64,000 nt of DNA from Mesorhizobium wenxiniae (GTDB taxonomy: Bacteria > Pseudomonadota > Alphaproteobacteria > Rhizobiales > Rhizobiaceae). The notes under the pieces were generated by a model. The model saw only the letters and a list, made by a program, of their open reading frames with translations, did not search any database and was not told the origin of the DNA. The position numbers and the translations under genes are program-made. Where the stretch lies: contig NZ_NPKH01000011.1 in the NCBI RefSeq assembly GCF_002284535.1, positions 323,115 to 387,114 of the forward strand, in the 5' to 3' direction. Below, one piece after another: positions 55,829-64,000 of this stretch (the first letter of the stretch is position 1; every line of letters begins with the position of its first letter).

Positions 55829-56701
55829 TTATTTGTCCAGGTTCTTGCCGACCGCGCGCATGGCGAAGAAGGCGACGATGTTAGCGAGAATGACGGCGAT
55901 GATGCCGCCGGCGGATGCCTGGCCGATTTTGAACTCCAGCAGTGCCTTCTGGTAGACGAGGAAGGGCAGGTTGGTGGAGGCGTAACCCGGGCCGCCATTG
56001 GTGGTGACGAGGATCTCGGCATAGACCGACAGAAGGAAGATCGTCTGGATCAGGAGGACCACGGTGATGGCGCGCGACATATGCGGCAGCGTCAGATAGA
56101 TGAAGCGGCTGACAAAACCGGCGCCGTCCATCTCGGCGGCTTCCTTCTGCTCGCCGTCGAGCGATTGCAGGGACGTCAACAGGATCAGCGTCGCAAACGG
56201 CAGCCATTGCCAGGCGACGATGATGATGATCGCCAGCATCGGATATTGGCCAAACCAGTCGATCGGCTGTCCGCCGAAGAAGCGCGCAATGTCGGCAAAG
56301 ACGCCGTATTGCGGATGCATGATCATGTTCTTCCACACCAGCGCGGCGACCGGTGGCATGACGAAGAACGGCGAGATGACGAGGATGCGGACGATGCCCT
56401 GTCCCCACATCGGCTGATCGATCAGCAGCGCCAGCAGGATACCGCCGATCACCGTAATCAGAAGTACGCTGCCAACCAGGATAAGCGTGTTGAGGATCGA
56501 CTGCAGGAATGCGGGATTGGAATAGAATAGGGCGTAGTTCGAGAAGCCGACAAAGCCGTCGCGGATCGGGTTGAGCGGATTGTACTGCTGGAAGGAGAAC
56601 CACAGGGTGAATGCCAGCGGAACGATCATCCAGACGAACAGCAGCACCACGGATGGCGCCATCATGAAGCGGGCAAGCGAACGGGTCTGCTGAGTAGCCA
56701 T
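55829..56701 (-). CDS. smoF: Polyol ABC transporter permease (SmoF-like)
   Basis: A 290-residue permease of the MalF type with six helices. The coupling loop region is EAAEMDGAGFVSRFIYLTLPHM. It pairs with the SmoG-like permease. The ATG at 56701 has AAGG nine bases upstream; a GTG at 56710 is the alternative. The binding-protein gene is 120 bases upstream across a strong hairpin. Confidence 0.92.
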   Translation of the reverse strand: MATQQTRSLARFMMAPSVVLLFVWMIVPLAFTLWFSFQQYNPLNPIRDGFVGFSNYALFYSNPAFLQSILNTLILVGSVLLITVIGGILLALLIDQPMWGQGIVRILVISPFFVMPPVAALVWKNMIMHPQYGVFADIARFFGGQPIDWFGQYPMLAIIIIVAWQWLPFATLILLTSLQSLDGEQKEAAEMDGAGFVSRFIYLTLPHMSRAITVVLLIQTIFLLSVYAEILVTTNGGPGYASTNLPFLVYQKALLEFKIGQASAGGIIAVILANIVAFFAMRAVGKNLDK

Positions 56702-56748
56702 GACGGTCACCCTTCAAAGGTCAGCCAATTTTTTCAGTGTTGTGAAGT

Positions 56749-56776
56749 GGCCGCCCGAACTGGGATTCGGACGGCC
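56749..56776. promoter_or_regulatory. Hairpin between binding-protein and permease genes of the polyol operon
   Basis: Arms GGCCGCCCGAA (56749-56759) and TTCGGACGGCC (56766-56776) pair over 11 positions with one wobble and a six-base loop. There is no adjacent T-run on the minus strand, so it is more likely an mRNA-stabilising or partial-termination element that raises binding-protein dosage. Confidence 0.6.
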
Positions 56777-56821
56777 CCTGCCGGCCATGATGGGCAACCG
56801 GCGTTCGGCACCGGGAGGAGC

Positions 56822-58132
56822 CTACTGGATATATCCGCCCTCGGTCATCGTTGCGGTGGCGGCGTCCTGGGCCTGCTTCAGAGCGTCGTCGACGCTGGTC
56901 TGGCCGGCGAGTGCGGCCGAGAACAGCTGGCCGACGGTGGTGCCAAGGCCCTGGAACTCAGGGATGGCGACGAACTGGACGCCGACATAGGGTACCGGTT
57001 TGACGGTCGGGTGCGTCGGATCGGCGGCGTTGATCGAGTCCAGCGTCATCTTGGCGAACGGCGCCGCCTTCTGGTATTCGGGGTTGGCGTAGAGCGAGGT
57101 GCGCGTTCCGGGCGGAACATTGGCCCAACCTTCCTTCGATGCGACCAGCTCGAGATAGCCCTTGCTGGTTGCCCAGGCTACGAACTTCTGAGCCGCGTCA
57201 GCCTTTTGCGTGCCGGCGGGAATGGCCAGCGACCAGGCCCACAGCCAGTTGCCGCGCTTGCCCAGGCCATTGTCGGGCGCCAGCGCATAACCGACCTTGT
57301 CGGCGACCGTCGAGTTCTTCGGGTCGGAGACGAAGGAGGCAGCGACGGTGGCGTCGATCCACATGCCGCATTTGCCCTGCTGGAACAGCGCCAGGTTTTC
57401 GTTGAAGCCGTTCGAAGATGCGCCCTCCGGGCCATTGGCCTTCATCAGGTCGACATAGAACTGCAGCGTGTTCTTCCACTCGGGCTGGTCGAACTGCGGC
57501 TTCCAGTTCTCATCGAACCAGCGTGCGCCGAAGGAGTTCGACATGGCGGTCAGGAAGGCCATGTTCTCGCCCCAGCCGGCCTTGCCGCGCAGGCAGACGC
57601 CGTTCACGCCATTGGCGCGATCGGTCATCTTCTCGGCGGCCTGCTTGACGAAGTCCCAGGTCGGCGCGTCGGGCATGGTCAGCCCGGCCTTCTCCATCAG
57701 GTCCTTGCGGTACATGACGAACGAGCTTTCGCCATAGAACGGTGCTGCATAAAGCTTGCCGTCGACCGTCAGGCCGTTGGCGATGGCCGGGATGATGTCC
57801 TTGACGTCGTAATCGTCGCCGAGCTTGTCGAGCGGCAGCAGCCAGTTCTGCTTGGCCCAGATCGGAACCTCGTAAGTGCCGATGGTCATCACGTCGTACT
57901 GGCCGCCCTTGGTGGCGATGTCGGTGGTGACGCGCTCGCGCAGCACGTTTTCCTCGAGCGTGACCCACTGCAGCTGGATGTCGGGATTTTTTGCGGTGAA
58001 ATCGTCGGTCAGCGTCTGCATGCGGACCATATCGCCATTGTTGACGGTGGCGATGGTGATGGATTCGGCATGCGCGGCGAACGCGAGGGTGCTGGCCGAC
58101 AACAGACCCAGGGTGAGCGTGCGAAGTTTCAT
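56822..58132 (-). CDS. smoE: Polyol ABC transporter substrate-binding protein (SmoE-like)
   Basis: A 436-residue family-1 extracellular binding protein. The signal peptide is about residues 1-22 (ending AHAES), followed by ITIATVNNGDMVRMQ, the MalE-like opening, and NPDIQLQWVTLEENVLRERV. It presumably binds sorbitol, mannitol or a related polyol. GGGAGGA precedes the ATG at 58132 and fixes the start. It is the first gene of the eight-gene operon. Confidence 0.92.
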   Translation of the reverse strand: MKLRTLTLGLLSASTLAFAAHAESITIATVNNGDMVRMQTLTDDFTAKNPDIQLQWVTLEENVLRERVTTDIATKGGQYDVMTIGTYEVPIWAKQNWLLPLDKLGDDYDVKDIIPAIANGLTVDGKLYAAPFYGESSFVMYRKDLMEKAGLTMPDAPTWDFVKQAAEKMTDRANGVNGVCLRGKAGWGENMAFLTAMSNSFGARWFDENWKPQFDQPEWKNTLQFYVDLMKANGPEGASSNGFNENLALFQQGKCGMWIDATVAASFVSDPKNSTVADKVGYALAPDNGLGKRGNWLWAWSLAIPAGTQKADAAQKFVAWATSKGYLELVASKEGWANVPPGTRTSLYANPEYQKAAPFAKMTLDSINAADPTHPTVKPVPYVGVQFVAIPEFQGLGTTVGQLFSAALAGQTSVDDALKQAQDAATATMTEGGYIQ

Positions 58133-58173
58133 CAAATTCCTCCCATAGACCAAGCTGAGCATTTGCTTTGGCT

Positions 58174-58189
58174 GTGAGCAATTACTCAC
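58174..58189. promoter_or_regulatory. Palindromic operator candidate upstream of polyol operon
   Basis: GTGAGCAATTACTCAC is a 16-base palindrome with one mismatched pair, 42 bases before the binding-protein ATG. The core GAGCAATTACTCA closely matches two boxes upstream of the SorC-type regulator gene (60604-60616 and 60623-60635), so it is a likely SorC operator. Confidence 0.62.
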
Positions 58190-58355
58190 CTTGCGTGATT
58201 TATGTCAAGCCGGATTCGTTGCTGCAGCGCAGCACGAAAGCTCGTGCGGCATCCGGTTCGAGACGCGTTCGGGGGTATTTGAAGAACAGTGGGATGGCTA
58301 TCCGCACACGCGAAATGCCGGATTTCGGCGCCCACTTGATTGGACAATTGCCGAC

Positions 58356-59264
58356 CTACTGGCCGGCAATCTCAGCCAGGATCCATTCGCGAAAAGCGCG
58401 GATCTTCGGCACGTTGCGCCGCGCCTGGGGATAGACCAGCCAGTAGGCGTGGCCGTCGTCGCCGACCAGATCGAAAGGCTGGATCAGGCGGCCATCGGCA
58501 AGCTCGGCCTTGAAGAGAGCGGCCGTCACAATCGCCACGCCCTGCCCGGCAATCGCGGCGTTTGCCTCATAGGCCTGCGCCCCCATGCTGGAGCCGGGGC
58601 GCTTGGCCAGTTCCTCGACCGGCAGGCCGGCGGCGATAAACCAGTCCCGCCACCAGATGTCGCCGGGATCGAGGATCGGCAGGCGCAACAGGTCGGCCGG
58701 CTCCTTCACCCCGCCGATGGTCGCCGCGAGTTTCGGGCTCAGCATCGGCGTGAAGTCCGCATTGAAAAGCTTGTGCACCTCCACGCCCGGCCAGTTTCCG
58801 CCGCCCGAACGGATGGCGATGTCGATGTCCTCGCGGGCGAAATCGACGAGGCGGTTCGATGTATCGAGACGCACGGCCAGCGACGGATGCGCGACCTGGA
58901 ACGAGCCGAGATGCTGCGCCAGCCAGTTCGAGGCAAAGGTCAGCAGCGTCGAGACGCAAAGCATCCCATCGGCGCCGCTGCGCGCCGCGGCATAGGCTCC
59001 ACCCAACAGGGCGAACGCCTCGCTGACCGCAGGCGCCATGCGTTGCCCGGCCTCGGTCAACACGATCTGCCTTGGCCGGCGCAGGAACAAAGGCGCTCCG
59101 ACGCGCTCCTCCAGAAGCTTGATCTGATAGCTCGCCGCCGCCTGCGTCATGCCGAGCTCGCCGGCGGCCTTGGTGAAGGAAAGATGCCGCGCCACCGCCT
59201 CGAACACCCGGATCGCCTGAAGCGGAGGGAGCTGGGAGACCTGCCGTGACTTGAGTTCAGGCAT
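58356..59264 (-). CDS. LysR family regulator (GcvA-like)
   Basis: A 302-residue LysR-type protein. The HTH region is LPPLQAIRVFEAVARHLSFTKAAGELGMTQAAASYQI, then LLEERVGAPLFLRR. The effector domain spans about 105-300. It resembles the GcvA-type group, like the gene at 42542. Its target is not clear: it sits upstream of the polyol operon on the same strand but separated by about 220 bases and the operator candidate. Confidence 0.88.
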   Translation of the reverse strand: MPELKSRQVSQLPPLQAIRVFEAVARHLSFTKAAGELGMTQAAASYQIKLLEERVGAPLFLRRPRQIVLTEAGQRMAPAVSEAFALLGGAYAAARSGADGMLCVSTLLTFASNWLAQHLGSFQVAHPSLAVRLDTSNRLVDFAREDIDIAIRSGGGNWPGVEVHKLFNADFTPMLSPKLAATIGGVKEPADLLRLPILDPGDIWWRDWFIAAGLPVEELAKRPGSSMGAQAYEANAAIAGQGVAIVTAALFKAELADGRLIQPFDLVGDDGHAYWLVYPQARRNVPKIRAFREWILAEIAGQ

Positions 59265-59374
59265 AAGCGCTCCTTATGGGCCGTGATCGACGTTTGATTG
59301 GCAGCAAGGCCCGATCCAGCCGATATTTGAGGTCGACGATTACTCTCGTCCAGAAATAACGAAGGCTGACGATC

Positions 59375-59560
59375 ATGACCATTGTACAGGAAAAGCTATT
59401 TCTGACGCCAGGCCGAGACTGGTTTTTGCGGCTGGCGCGTGGATTGGCACGGCACGGAGCCAGAAAACGGGCTTATCTCGACATCAGGGAATTGCCGCCG
59501 CATCTGCAGCGCGACATGGGTTTCCTCGACGGCAACGATCCTTACGGCCGGCGCAAATAG
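59375..59560 (+). CDS. DUF1127 small protein
   Basis: A 61-residue protein with the arginine-rich DUF1127 C-terminal motif, here YLDIRELPPHLQRDMGF, where the usual form is L..L....LRDIG. Small DUF1127 proteins in Alphaproteobacteria bind RNA and influence phosphate/carbon metabolism and stress, though this one is somewhat divergent. GAAGG precedes the ATG by about nine bases. It is a lone gene between two regulator genes. Confidence 0.8.
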   Translation: MTIVQEKLFLTPGRDWFLRLARGLARHGARKRAYLDIRELPPHLQRDMGFLDGNDPYGRRK

Positions 59561-59581
59561 CCTTGCTGGACTTATCGCAAA

Positions 59582-60538
59582 TCAGCTGGTGGCCAGCAAG
59601 GCGGCGGCGGTCTGCTCGTCGGTGATGAGACCGTTGACCAGCCGCCGGTTTACAGCCGCAAGGATGCCCGGTAGTTTCCGCTCGCCCATGGCGAGCGCGA
59701 TCACCAGCGATTTTTCACGCGACGGCAAAGATGCCGAGGACACTCTGTCATTGGTGATGCCCTCGATCATCCGGCCTTCGCGATCGAACACCCAGCCGAC
59801 GATCTCAGCGACGCCGCCCGCTTTTTGCAGCGCCCTCAGTTCACTTTGCGAAATGAAGCCGTCCTCGTAAAGCGGCGCCTTGGGGCCGAGATCGCCGATG
59901 CCGACGAAGGTGACGTCGGCCTCCGCGGCAAGTGCTAGCGTCGGTTGGATCATCGGTTGGCTGAGCAGCATCTCGCGCTCTTCCGGCGAGGAGGCGATGA
60001 CCGGCAACGGCATTGGGAAGGAGCGCGCCTTGACCCTGTCGGCCATGGTGAAGATGACGTTGTAGAAAGCGGCCGAACCGTCGGGCGAGATGTTACCAGT
60101 CAGCGACACCACCTTGTGCTGCGGACATTCCATCGGCGGCAGCTGCTCGATCGCCGCCTTCAACGTGCGGCCGGTGCCGATCGCCATGACGATCGGCGTC
60201 GGCGAGCGCAACCGTCTTTCGATTTCGGCAGCCGCCGCCACGGCGACGCCGATGGTGGAGGAGGAAGCGGGATCGCTCGGCACCACCTCGACCAGATCGA
60301 GCGCGAAGCGCGATTTCAGCCGGGCCGCGAGGTCGAGGCAATTGGCGATCGGGTGGTCGACACGGACCTTGATAAGCCCTTCCGACACCGCCAGCGACAC
60401 CAGCCGCTGCGCCGTCTGTCGTGAGATGCCGAGCGTCGAGGCGATCTGGTCTTGCGTGTTCCCTGCGACATAATAGAGCCAGCCGGCGCGCGCCGCGTCG
60501 TCCAGCCTGTTGCTGCCGCTGTCCTGCCGGGAATTCAA
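59582..60538 (-). CDS. SorC/DeoR-like sugar-binding transcriptional regulator
   Basis: A 318-residue regulator. The N-terminal HTH reads TQDQIASTLGISRQTAQRLVSLAVSEGLIKV (about 28-58) and the SorC C-terminal sugar-binding domain follows from about 75 (VMAIGTGRTLKAAIEQL, VVSLTGNI, ADVTFVGIGDLG). Such proteins repress polyol operons until a phosphorylated sugar binds. Start: a TTG at 60538, seven bases after GGGAGG; an upstream TTG at 60562 has no site. Two boxes matching the operator before the polyol operon lie 66-97 bases upstream, consistent with autoregulation. Confidence 0.88.
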   Translation of the reverse strand: MNSRQDSGSNRLDDAARAGWLYYVAGNTQDQIASTLGISRQTAQRLVSLAVSEGLIKVRVDHPIANCLDLAARLKSRFALDLVEVVPSDPASSSTIGVAVAAAAEIERRLRSPTPIVMAIGTGRTLKAAIEQLPPMECPQHKVVSLTGNISPDGSAAFYNVIFTMADRVKARSFPMPLPVIASSPEEREMLLSQPMIQPTLALAAEADVTFVGIGDLGPKAPLYEDGFISQSELRALQKAGGVAEIVGWVFDREGRMIEGITNDRVSSASLPSREKSLVIALAMGERKLPGILAAVNRRLVNGLITDEQTAAALLATS

Positions 60539-60603
60539 CTTGCTGCCTCCCTGCCCCGACAATCGAGACGGAGCGCCTTACTTTTACGGCGAAATGCGCT
60601 TGG

Positions 60604-60635
60604 GCGCAATTGCCTACCGACAGAGCAATTGCTTA
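60604..60635. promoter_or_regulatory. Tandem operator candidates upstream of the SorC-type gene
   Basis: Two boxes, GCGCAATTGCCTA (60604-60616) and GAGCAATTGCTTA (60623-60635), have centres 19 bases apart, about two helical turns. Both match the GAGCAATTACTCA box before the polyol operon at 58174. The consensus is GAGCAATTRCTYA. Confidence 0.6.
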
Positions 60636-60786
60636 GGTAGGTACTCAAGGTGCCTGTGGTGTTTCCAGGGGATGATCGTAGCCAAGCAGTTTTTGAAGTC
60701 CGGCAATTCATGAGTCCGGCAATGTCGGCGCGGCGGTTTATCTCCCGACGCAAACCCTTTAAGGGATTCGGACAAAGGAGCCTCGC

Positions 60787-61419
60787 ATGACGCCGAAAGC
60801 GGTTTTCTGGGACATGGACGGCACGCTGGTCGACAGCGAGCCATTGCACGAGGCGGCGCTGATTGCGGCGCTGCACAGCGTCGGCATCGCGGCGCCGGCC
60901 GACCTGCATGAGCGGGTGCTCGGCATTGCCGCATGGCCGGTCTACGAGATGCTGCGCGACGAGTTCGGCCTCGACCTGCCCTTCGATGACTGGATCGTGC
61001 GCAAATACGACCACTATTTGCCGATGGCCGAGACGCTGAAGCCGCGCCCCGGCGCGATCGAGATCTTCAACGAGCTGCGCGCGCTTGGCGTGGCGCAAGC
61101 GGTGGTGTCCAATTCCGACCGGCTGGTCGTCGACGCCAATCTGCGCATGGTCGGTCTTTTCTATCCCGGCATGAAGACGGTCAGCCGCAACGACGTGCGC
61201 GAAGGCAAGCCGCATGCCGAGCCGTTCCTGCGCGCCGCATGGCTGGCCGATGTCGATCCGGCCGATGCCGTGGCCGTCGACGACAGCGTGACCGGCGTCA
61301 CGGCGGGATTGGCGGCGGGGATGAGGACGATCTTCTGGCCGGAAGTGCCTATGGAAGGGCCGCCGGGCGCGATCGTCATCAACAGCGCCGACGAGTTGCG
61401 GGCTGAGCTGGGCCTTTAG
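60787..61419 (+). CDS. HAD-family hydrolase
   Basis: A 210-residue HAD phosphatase or phosphomutase. Motif I is FWDMDGTLVDSEPLHEAAL, motif II is VVSNSDR, the lysine is in REGKPHAEPF and motif III is AVAVDDSVTGVTAGLAAG. It belongs to the phosphoglycolate phosphatase / beta-phosphoglucomutase-like group with undefined substrate. AAAGGAG precedes the ATG by about six bases. It is convergent with the class II aldolase-like gene and divergent from the SorC gene, so it may be part of the same carbohydrate locus. Confidence 0.87.
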   Translation: MTPKAVFWDMDGTLVDSEPLHEAALIAALHSVGIAAPADLHERVLGIAAWPVYEMLRDEFGLDLPFDDWIVRKYDHYLPMAETLKPRPGAIEIFNELRALGVAQAVVSNSDRLVVDANLRMVGLFYPGMKTVSRNDVREGKPHAEPFLRAAWLADVDPADAVAVDDSVTGVTAGLAAGMRTIFWPEVPMEGPPGAIVINSADELRAELGL

Positions 61420-61422
61420 GCA

Positions 61423-62190
61423 TCAGTTCCGGTAAACCGGCTCCTGCTCGTCGAGGATCGCCTTCAATTCGGAAAGGTGCCGCTCGGCCTGGCCGGGATA
61501 ATCTTCCTGCTCCGTTGCTGCCTTCTCCGCGATTTCGTCCGACAGGACCCGCAGCGGTCGGCCGGTCCACAGCGCCTTTATGTAGGTCTCGGCGGCGCGT
61601 TCGAAATAGAACATGCGGTTGAAGGTGTCGGCGACGCTATCGCCGATGACCAGCACGCCATGGTTGCCCATGACCATTACCTTGACCTTCGGATCGGTAA
61701 GCAGCTGTGAGCAGCGTTCGCCCTCTTCCTCGAAGGCGAGCCCGCCATAATGGCCATCGACGACGTGACGGTTGAAGAAGATCGCCGAGTTCTGGTCGAT
61801 CGGCGGCAACGTCGAGTCGGCGAGCGAAGCGAGCACCGTGGCGTGGATCGAGTGCACATGCATGACGCAGCGCGCATGACGCACATTACGATGGATGGCG
61901 CCATGCAGGCCCCATGCCGTCGGGTCGGGTGCATTCGGGCCGGAGAGCGTATCGGGATCGTTGGCGTCGATCAGCAGCAGGTCGCTCGCCTTGATGCGTG
62001 AGAAATGCACCTGGTTGGGATTCATCAGGAATTGCGAGCCGTCATCGTTGACGGCCAGCGAGAAATGATTGGCCACGGCTTCATGCATGTTGAGCCGCGC
62101 CGTCCAGCGGAAGGCGCAAGCCAGATCGACGCGCTCCTCGTAGAAGGGCAGGTTGGTCAGCATTTCCTTCTGCAAGCGGGCGATGCTCAT
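61423..62190 (-). CDS. Class II aldolase/adducin family protein
   Basis: A 255-residue protein with the class II aldolase fold. Metal-binding histidines are suggested by VMHVHSIHATVLASL and, near the C-terminal third, GNHGVLVIGDSV. The N-terminal ANHFSLAV(N)DD segment corresponds to the GN(I/H)S substrate-phosphate loop. Family members cleave fuculose or ribulose phosphates or are decarboxylases, so the reaction is open. GGAGG six bases before the ATG at 62190 fixes the start. Confidence 0.86.
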   Translation of the reverse strand: MSIARLQKEMLTNLPFYEERVDLACAFRWTARLNMHEAVANHFSLAVNDDGSQFLMNPNQVHFSRIKASDLLLIDANDPDTLSGPNAPDPTAWGLHGAIHRNVRHARCVMHVHSIHATVLASLADSTLPPIDQNSAIFFNRHVVDGHYGGLAFEEEGERCSQLLTDPKVKVMVMGNHGVLVIGDSVADTFNRMFYFERAAETYIKALWTGRPLRVLSDEIAEKAATEQEDYPGQAERHLSELKAILDEQEPVYRN

Positions 62191-62275
62191 CGAAAACCTC
62201 CGTGAAAGAAACAAGGATGCCGCGCGCCGCGGATGCGCGCAACCGGTTTCGTTTGGTGCAGACGAGCGCTTTGCC

Positions 62276-62917
62276 TCACGCCGCAGTGCTTCTGGCGGCA
62301 CCGGCGCGCAGCCCGCCATGCTCGATTATGAAATCGATCACTTCCTGCAGCCCCTTGCCGCGCGACAGATCGGTGAAGCCGAACGGCCGCTTGCCGCGCA
62401 TGCGGGCGGCATCGCTCTCCATGACATCGAGGTTGACGTTCACATAAGGGGCGAGATCGCTCTTGTTGATGACCAGGAAATCGGACCGGGTGATCGCCGG
62501 CCCGCCCTTGCGCGGGATTTCCTCGCCTTGGCAGACGGAGATGACGTAGAGCGTCAGATCAGCGAGGTCGGGGGAAAACGTGGCGGCAAGATTGTCGCCG
62601 CCCGATTCGATGAAGACGATGTCGAGATCCGGGAATTTTTTGGTCATCTCGGCGATCGCCTGCAGATTGATCGAGGCGTCCTCGCGGATGGCGGTGTGCG
62701 GGCAGCCGCCGGTTTCGACGCCGATGATGCGATCCTCGGGCAGCGCCTGAAGCCGGGCCAGCATCATGGCATCTTCCCTGGTGTAGATATCGTTGGTGAC
62801 CACGGCGATGGAGAACTCGTCGCGCAGCGCCTTGCAGAGCTTTTCGGTGAGCGTCGTCTTGCCGGAGCCGACGGGACCGCCGATGCCGATGCGAAGGGGA
62901 CCATTGGCTTGTGTCAT
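62276..62917 (-). CDS. ureG: Urease accessory GTPase UreG
   Basis: UreG is the nickel-carrying GTPase needed to assemble the urease active site with UreD(H), UreE and UreF. The 213-residue protein has P-loop GGPVGSGKT (13-21), the CPH nickel motif at 72-74 ([11 protein letters not shown]), and NKSDL for guanine. The stop of the DUF3995 gene overlaps its start (ATGA), so it is the last gene of the ure operon segment visible here. Confidence 0.96.
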   Translation of the reverse strand: MTQANGPLRIGIGGPVGSGKTTLTEKLCKALRDEFSIAVVTNDIYTREDAMMLARLQALPEDRIIGVETGGCPHTAIREDASINLQAIAEMTKKFPDLDIVFIESGGDNLAATFSPDLADLTLYVISVCQGEEIPRKGGPAITRSDFLVINKSDLAPYVNVNLDVMESDAARMRGKRPFGFTDLSRGKGLQEVIDFIIEHGGLRAGAARSTAA

Positions 62918-63354
62918 CTAGCGAACTCCGTGATGGCAAGGACGGCGAAGCCGAGCCCGATCAAAAGGCACAGCGGCGAATAATAGCTGACATCGAGCCG
63001 GGCGAAGGGCTGTTCGGGCGCCAGCCGGCGCCACCACGGCGTGAAGCCGGCAATGCCGCGCCCCAGGAAGACCAGCGCGATGAGCAGCGCTGTCGCGGCG
63101 AGCCCTGCTTTGGGAAAGGGTGTGGCAAACATGCCTTCGAGCGCCATCGGCCACAGTGTCGCCAGGCCGAGACAGGCAGCAACGGCAAAGCTGGCGAAGG
63201 GCGCTGGCATTTCGTCGACGCCACGGAAGCCGACCACCGCGCGGGCGCAGGAGGCAGCGTCCCTGCCCGGCCAGATCCCGCCAATACCCCAATAGACATG
63301 CAGTGCGGTGATCAGCAGCAGGACCAGCGAGAGGGCGAAAGCGAGAACGATCAT
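62914..63354 (-). CDS. DUF3995 membrane protein inside the ure operon
   Basis: A 146-residue protein with four hydrophobic segments (about 3-22, 54-72, 84-100 and 125-143). The [12 protein letters not shown] start and the late [13 protein letters not shown] are characteristic of DUF3995. It overlaps ureF upstream and ureG downstream by four bases each (ATGA), so it is an integral operon member. The function is unknown; a role in nickel or urea handling is only suggested by position. Confidence 0.83.
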   Translation of the reverse strand: MIVLAFALSLVLLLITALHVYWGIGGIWPGRDAASCARAVVGFRGVDEMPAPFASFAVAACLGLATLWPMALEGMFATPFPKAGLAATALLIALVFLGRGIAGFTPWWRRLAPEQPFARLDVSYYSPLCLLIGLGFAVLAITEFAR

Positions 63355-64000
63355 GAGCGGAACAGCCGCGAATATTGCGTCTCGTGCTTCATCGCCATGA
63401 CGTCCGAGACGAACGCGCAGCCGCCGAGATCATCCAGCGTCGAGCCGGCAGCACGGGCGGCGACGCCGAGCGTCAGCGGCTCGAAACCGGCGAGCAGCGC
63501 GGTGGCGCCGGTCTGGCCGACGACGCCGAGCCGGATCGCGGCCTGGACGAGGTTGGAGAAAAAGGTCTGCAGGAAGGCGGCTAGCGCGTCCTGCAGGGCA
63601 ATGGCGTTGCCGCCAGAAACGGCGCCGACGGCGACGCAATAGGCGCACTCGGCCGGCAGACGGTCCAGCACCTGACACGGCCAGGCCGATGCCGCCTTCA
63701 GGAAGGCGGCACCCTGCAGCATGGTCTCGGCATGGCGCTCGCGCGAGCCGGCCAAAGCCTCGGCGAGTGCGGCGATTTCGGCGAGATCGCCAGCCTGGCG
63801 GGCGCGCCGCCAGCTTTCGGCAAACAGCACCGCGTCGTTCCAGCCCGAACCAAGCTCGACCAGCGTCTCCAGCCATGCGGCGAGGTCTTTGCGATTGGCA
63901 ACCAGCCCGGCATGCACGGCTTGCTCGAGACCATGGCTGTAGGAAAAACTGCCGACCGGGAATGCAGGCGACAGCCAGGCCATCAGCCGCAACAAAGCGA
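63351..64000 (-). CDS. ureF: Urease accessory protein UreF (5' end outside window)
   Basis: UreF with UreD and UreG forms the urease maturation complex. The visible part is 216 codons, starting within [28 protein letters not shown], the UreF N-terminal signature. [17 protein letters not shown] and AALRAAGST-like C-terminal segments are in place. The frame stays open to the window edge, and no reliable start is present, so the gene continues beyond 64000. Confidence 0.92.
   Translation of the reverse strand, partial: ALLRLMAWLSPAFPVGSFSYSHGLEQAVHAGLVANRKDLAAWLETLVELGSGWNDAVLFAESWRRARQAGDLAEIAALAEALAGSRERHAETMLQGAAFLKAASAWPCQVLDRLPAECAYCVAVGAVSGGNAIALQDALAAFLQTFFSNLVQAAIRLGVVGQTGATALLAGFEPLTLGVAARAAGSTLDDLGGCAFVSDVMAMKHETQYSRLFRS

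Overview
The window is GC-rich chromosomal DNA of an alphaproteobacterium, most likely a Mesorhizobium-type member of the Rhizobiales. This rests on gene content (phenylalanine hydroxylase beside an Lrp regulator, a smo-type polyol cluster, a 6-hydroxynicotinate reductase cluster, urease accessory genes), frequent ATGA start/stop overlaps, and several families of short palindromic intergenic repeats. I recognise the repeat style as typical of Mesorhizobium, but some families also recur inside the window. There are about 65 protein genes. I saw no rRNA or tRNA gene, CRISPR array, intact insertion sequence or replication origin.

Layout. 1-4.3 kb: Lrp regulator divergent from phhA; GMC oxidoreductase with a tiny Tat-signal ORF; a diguanylate cyclase. 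4.3-15.6 kb: mostly housekeeping genes (pyrimidine 5'-nucleotidase-like HAD, LOG protein, dapD, dapE, truA, GNAT, fmt, def, rmuC), a second GGDEF protein and small membrane proteins. 15.6-25.1 kb: accessory genes, including a GFA protein, an adenylate cyclase with a c-type haem sensor domain, a transglutaminase-like protein, a 41-residue basic protein, an SMR (Gdx/SugE-like) exporter behind a two-hairpin guanidine-II (mini-ykkC) riboswitch candidate, a coiled-coil DUF6481-like protein, two luciferase-like monooxygenases, an AI-2E family permease and a sugar-binding-protein remnant.

25.1-33.3 kb: a translationally coupled minus-strand operon encodes an FAD subunit, a fused [2Fe-2S]/molybdopterin hydroxylase, a 6-hydroxynicotinate reductase-like protein, a UPF0280 protein, a PF06684 protein and a MarR regulator. 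It is divergent from nicotinamidase pncA. The inferred role is nicotinamide/nicotinate (or related N-heterocycle) catabolism. 33.3-42.4 kb: NhaD/CitMHS-like antiporter, a complete Liv-type ABC importer (possibly for the same substrate), a polytopic membrane protein and pncB.

42.5-47.0 kb: LysR regulator divergent from an agmatinase-family ureohydrolase and an amino-acid-type ABC importer. The importer's two permeases are fused by an apparent frameshift, and it has no ATPase gene nearby. 47.0-49.3 kb: MATE exporter and histidine phosphatase. 49.3-60.6 kb: a sorbitol/mannitol-type catabolic operon (binding protein, two permeases, ATPase, sorbitol dehydrogenase, mannitol dehydrogenase, HAD, FGGY kinase), a LysR gene, a DUF1127 gene and a SorC regulator. 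Matching palindromic boxes lie upstream of the operon and upstream of the SorC gene. 60.8-64 kb: HAD phosphatase, class II aldolase-like protein, and ureG, a DUF3995 gene and ureF, the last running off the window.
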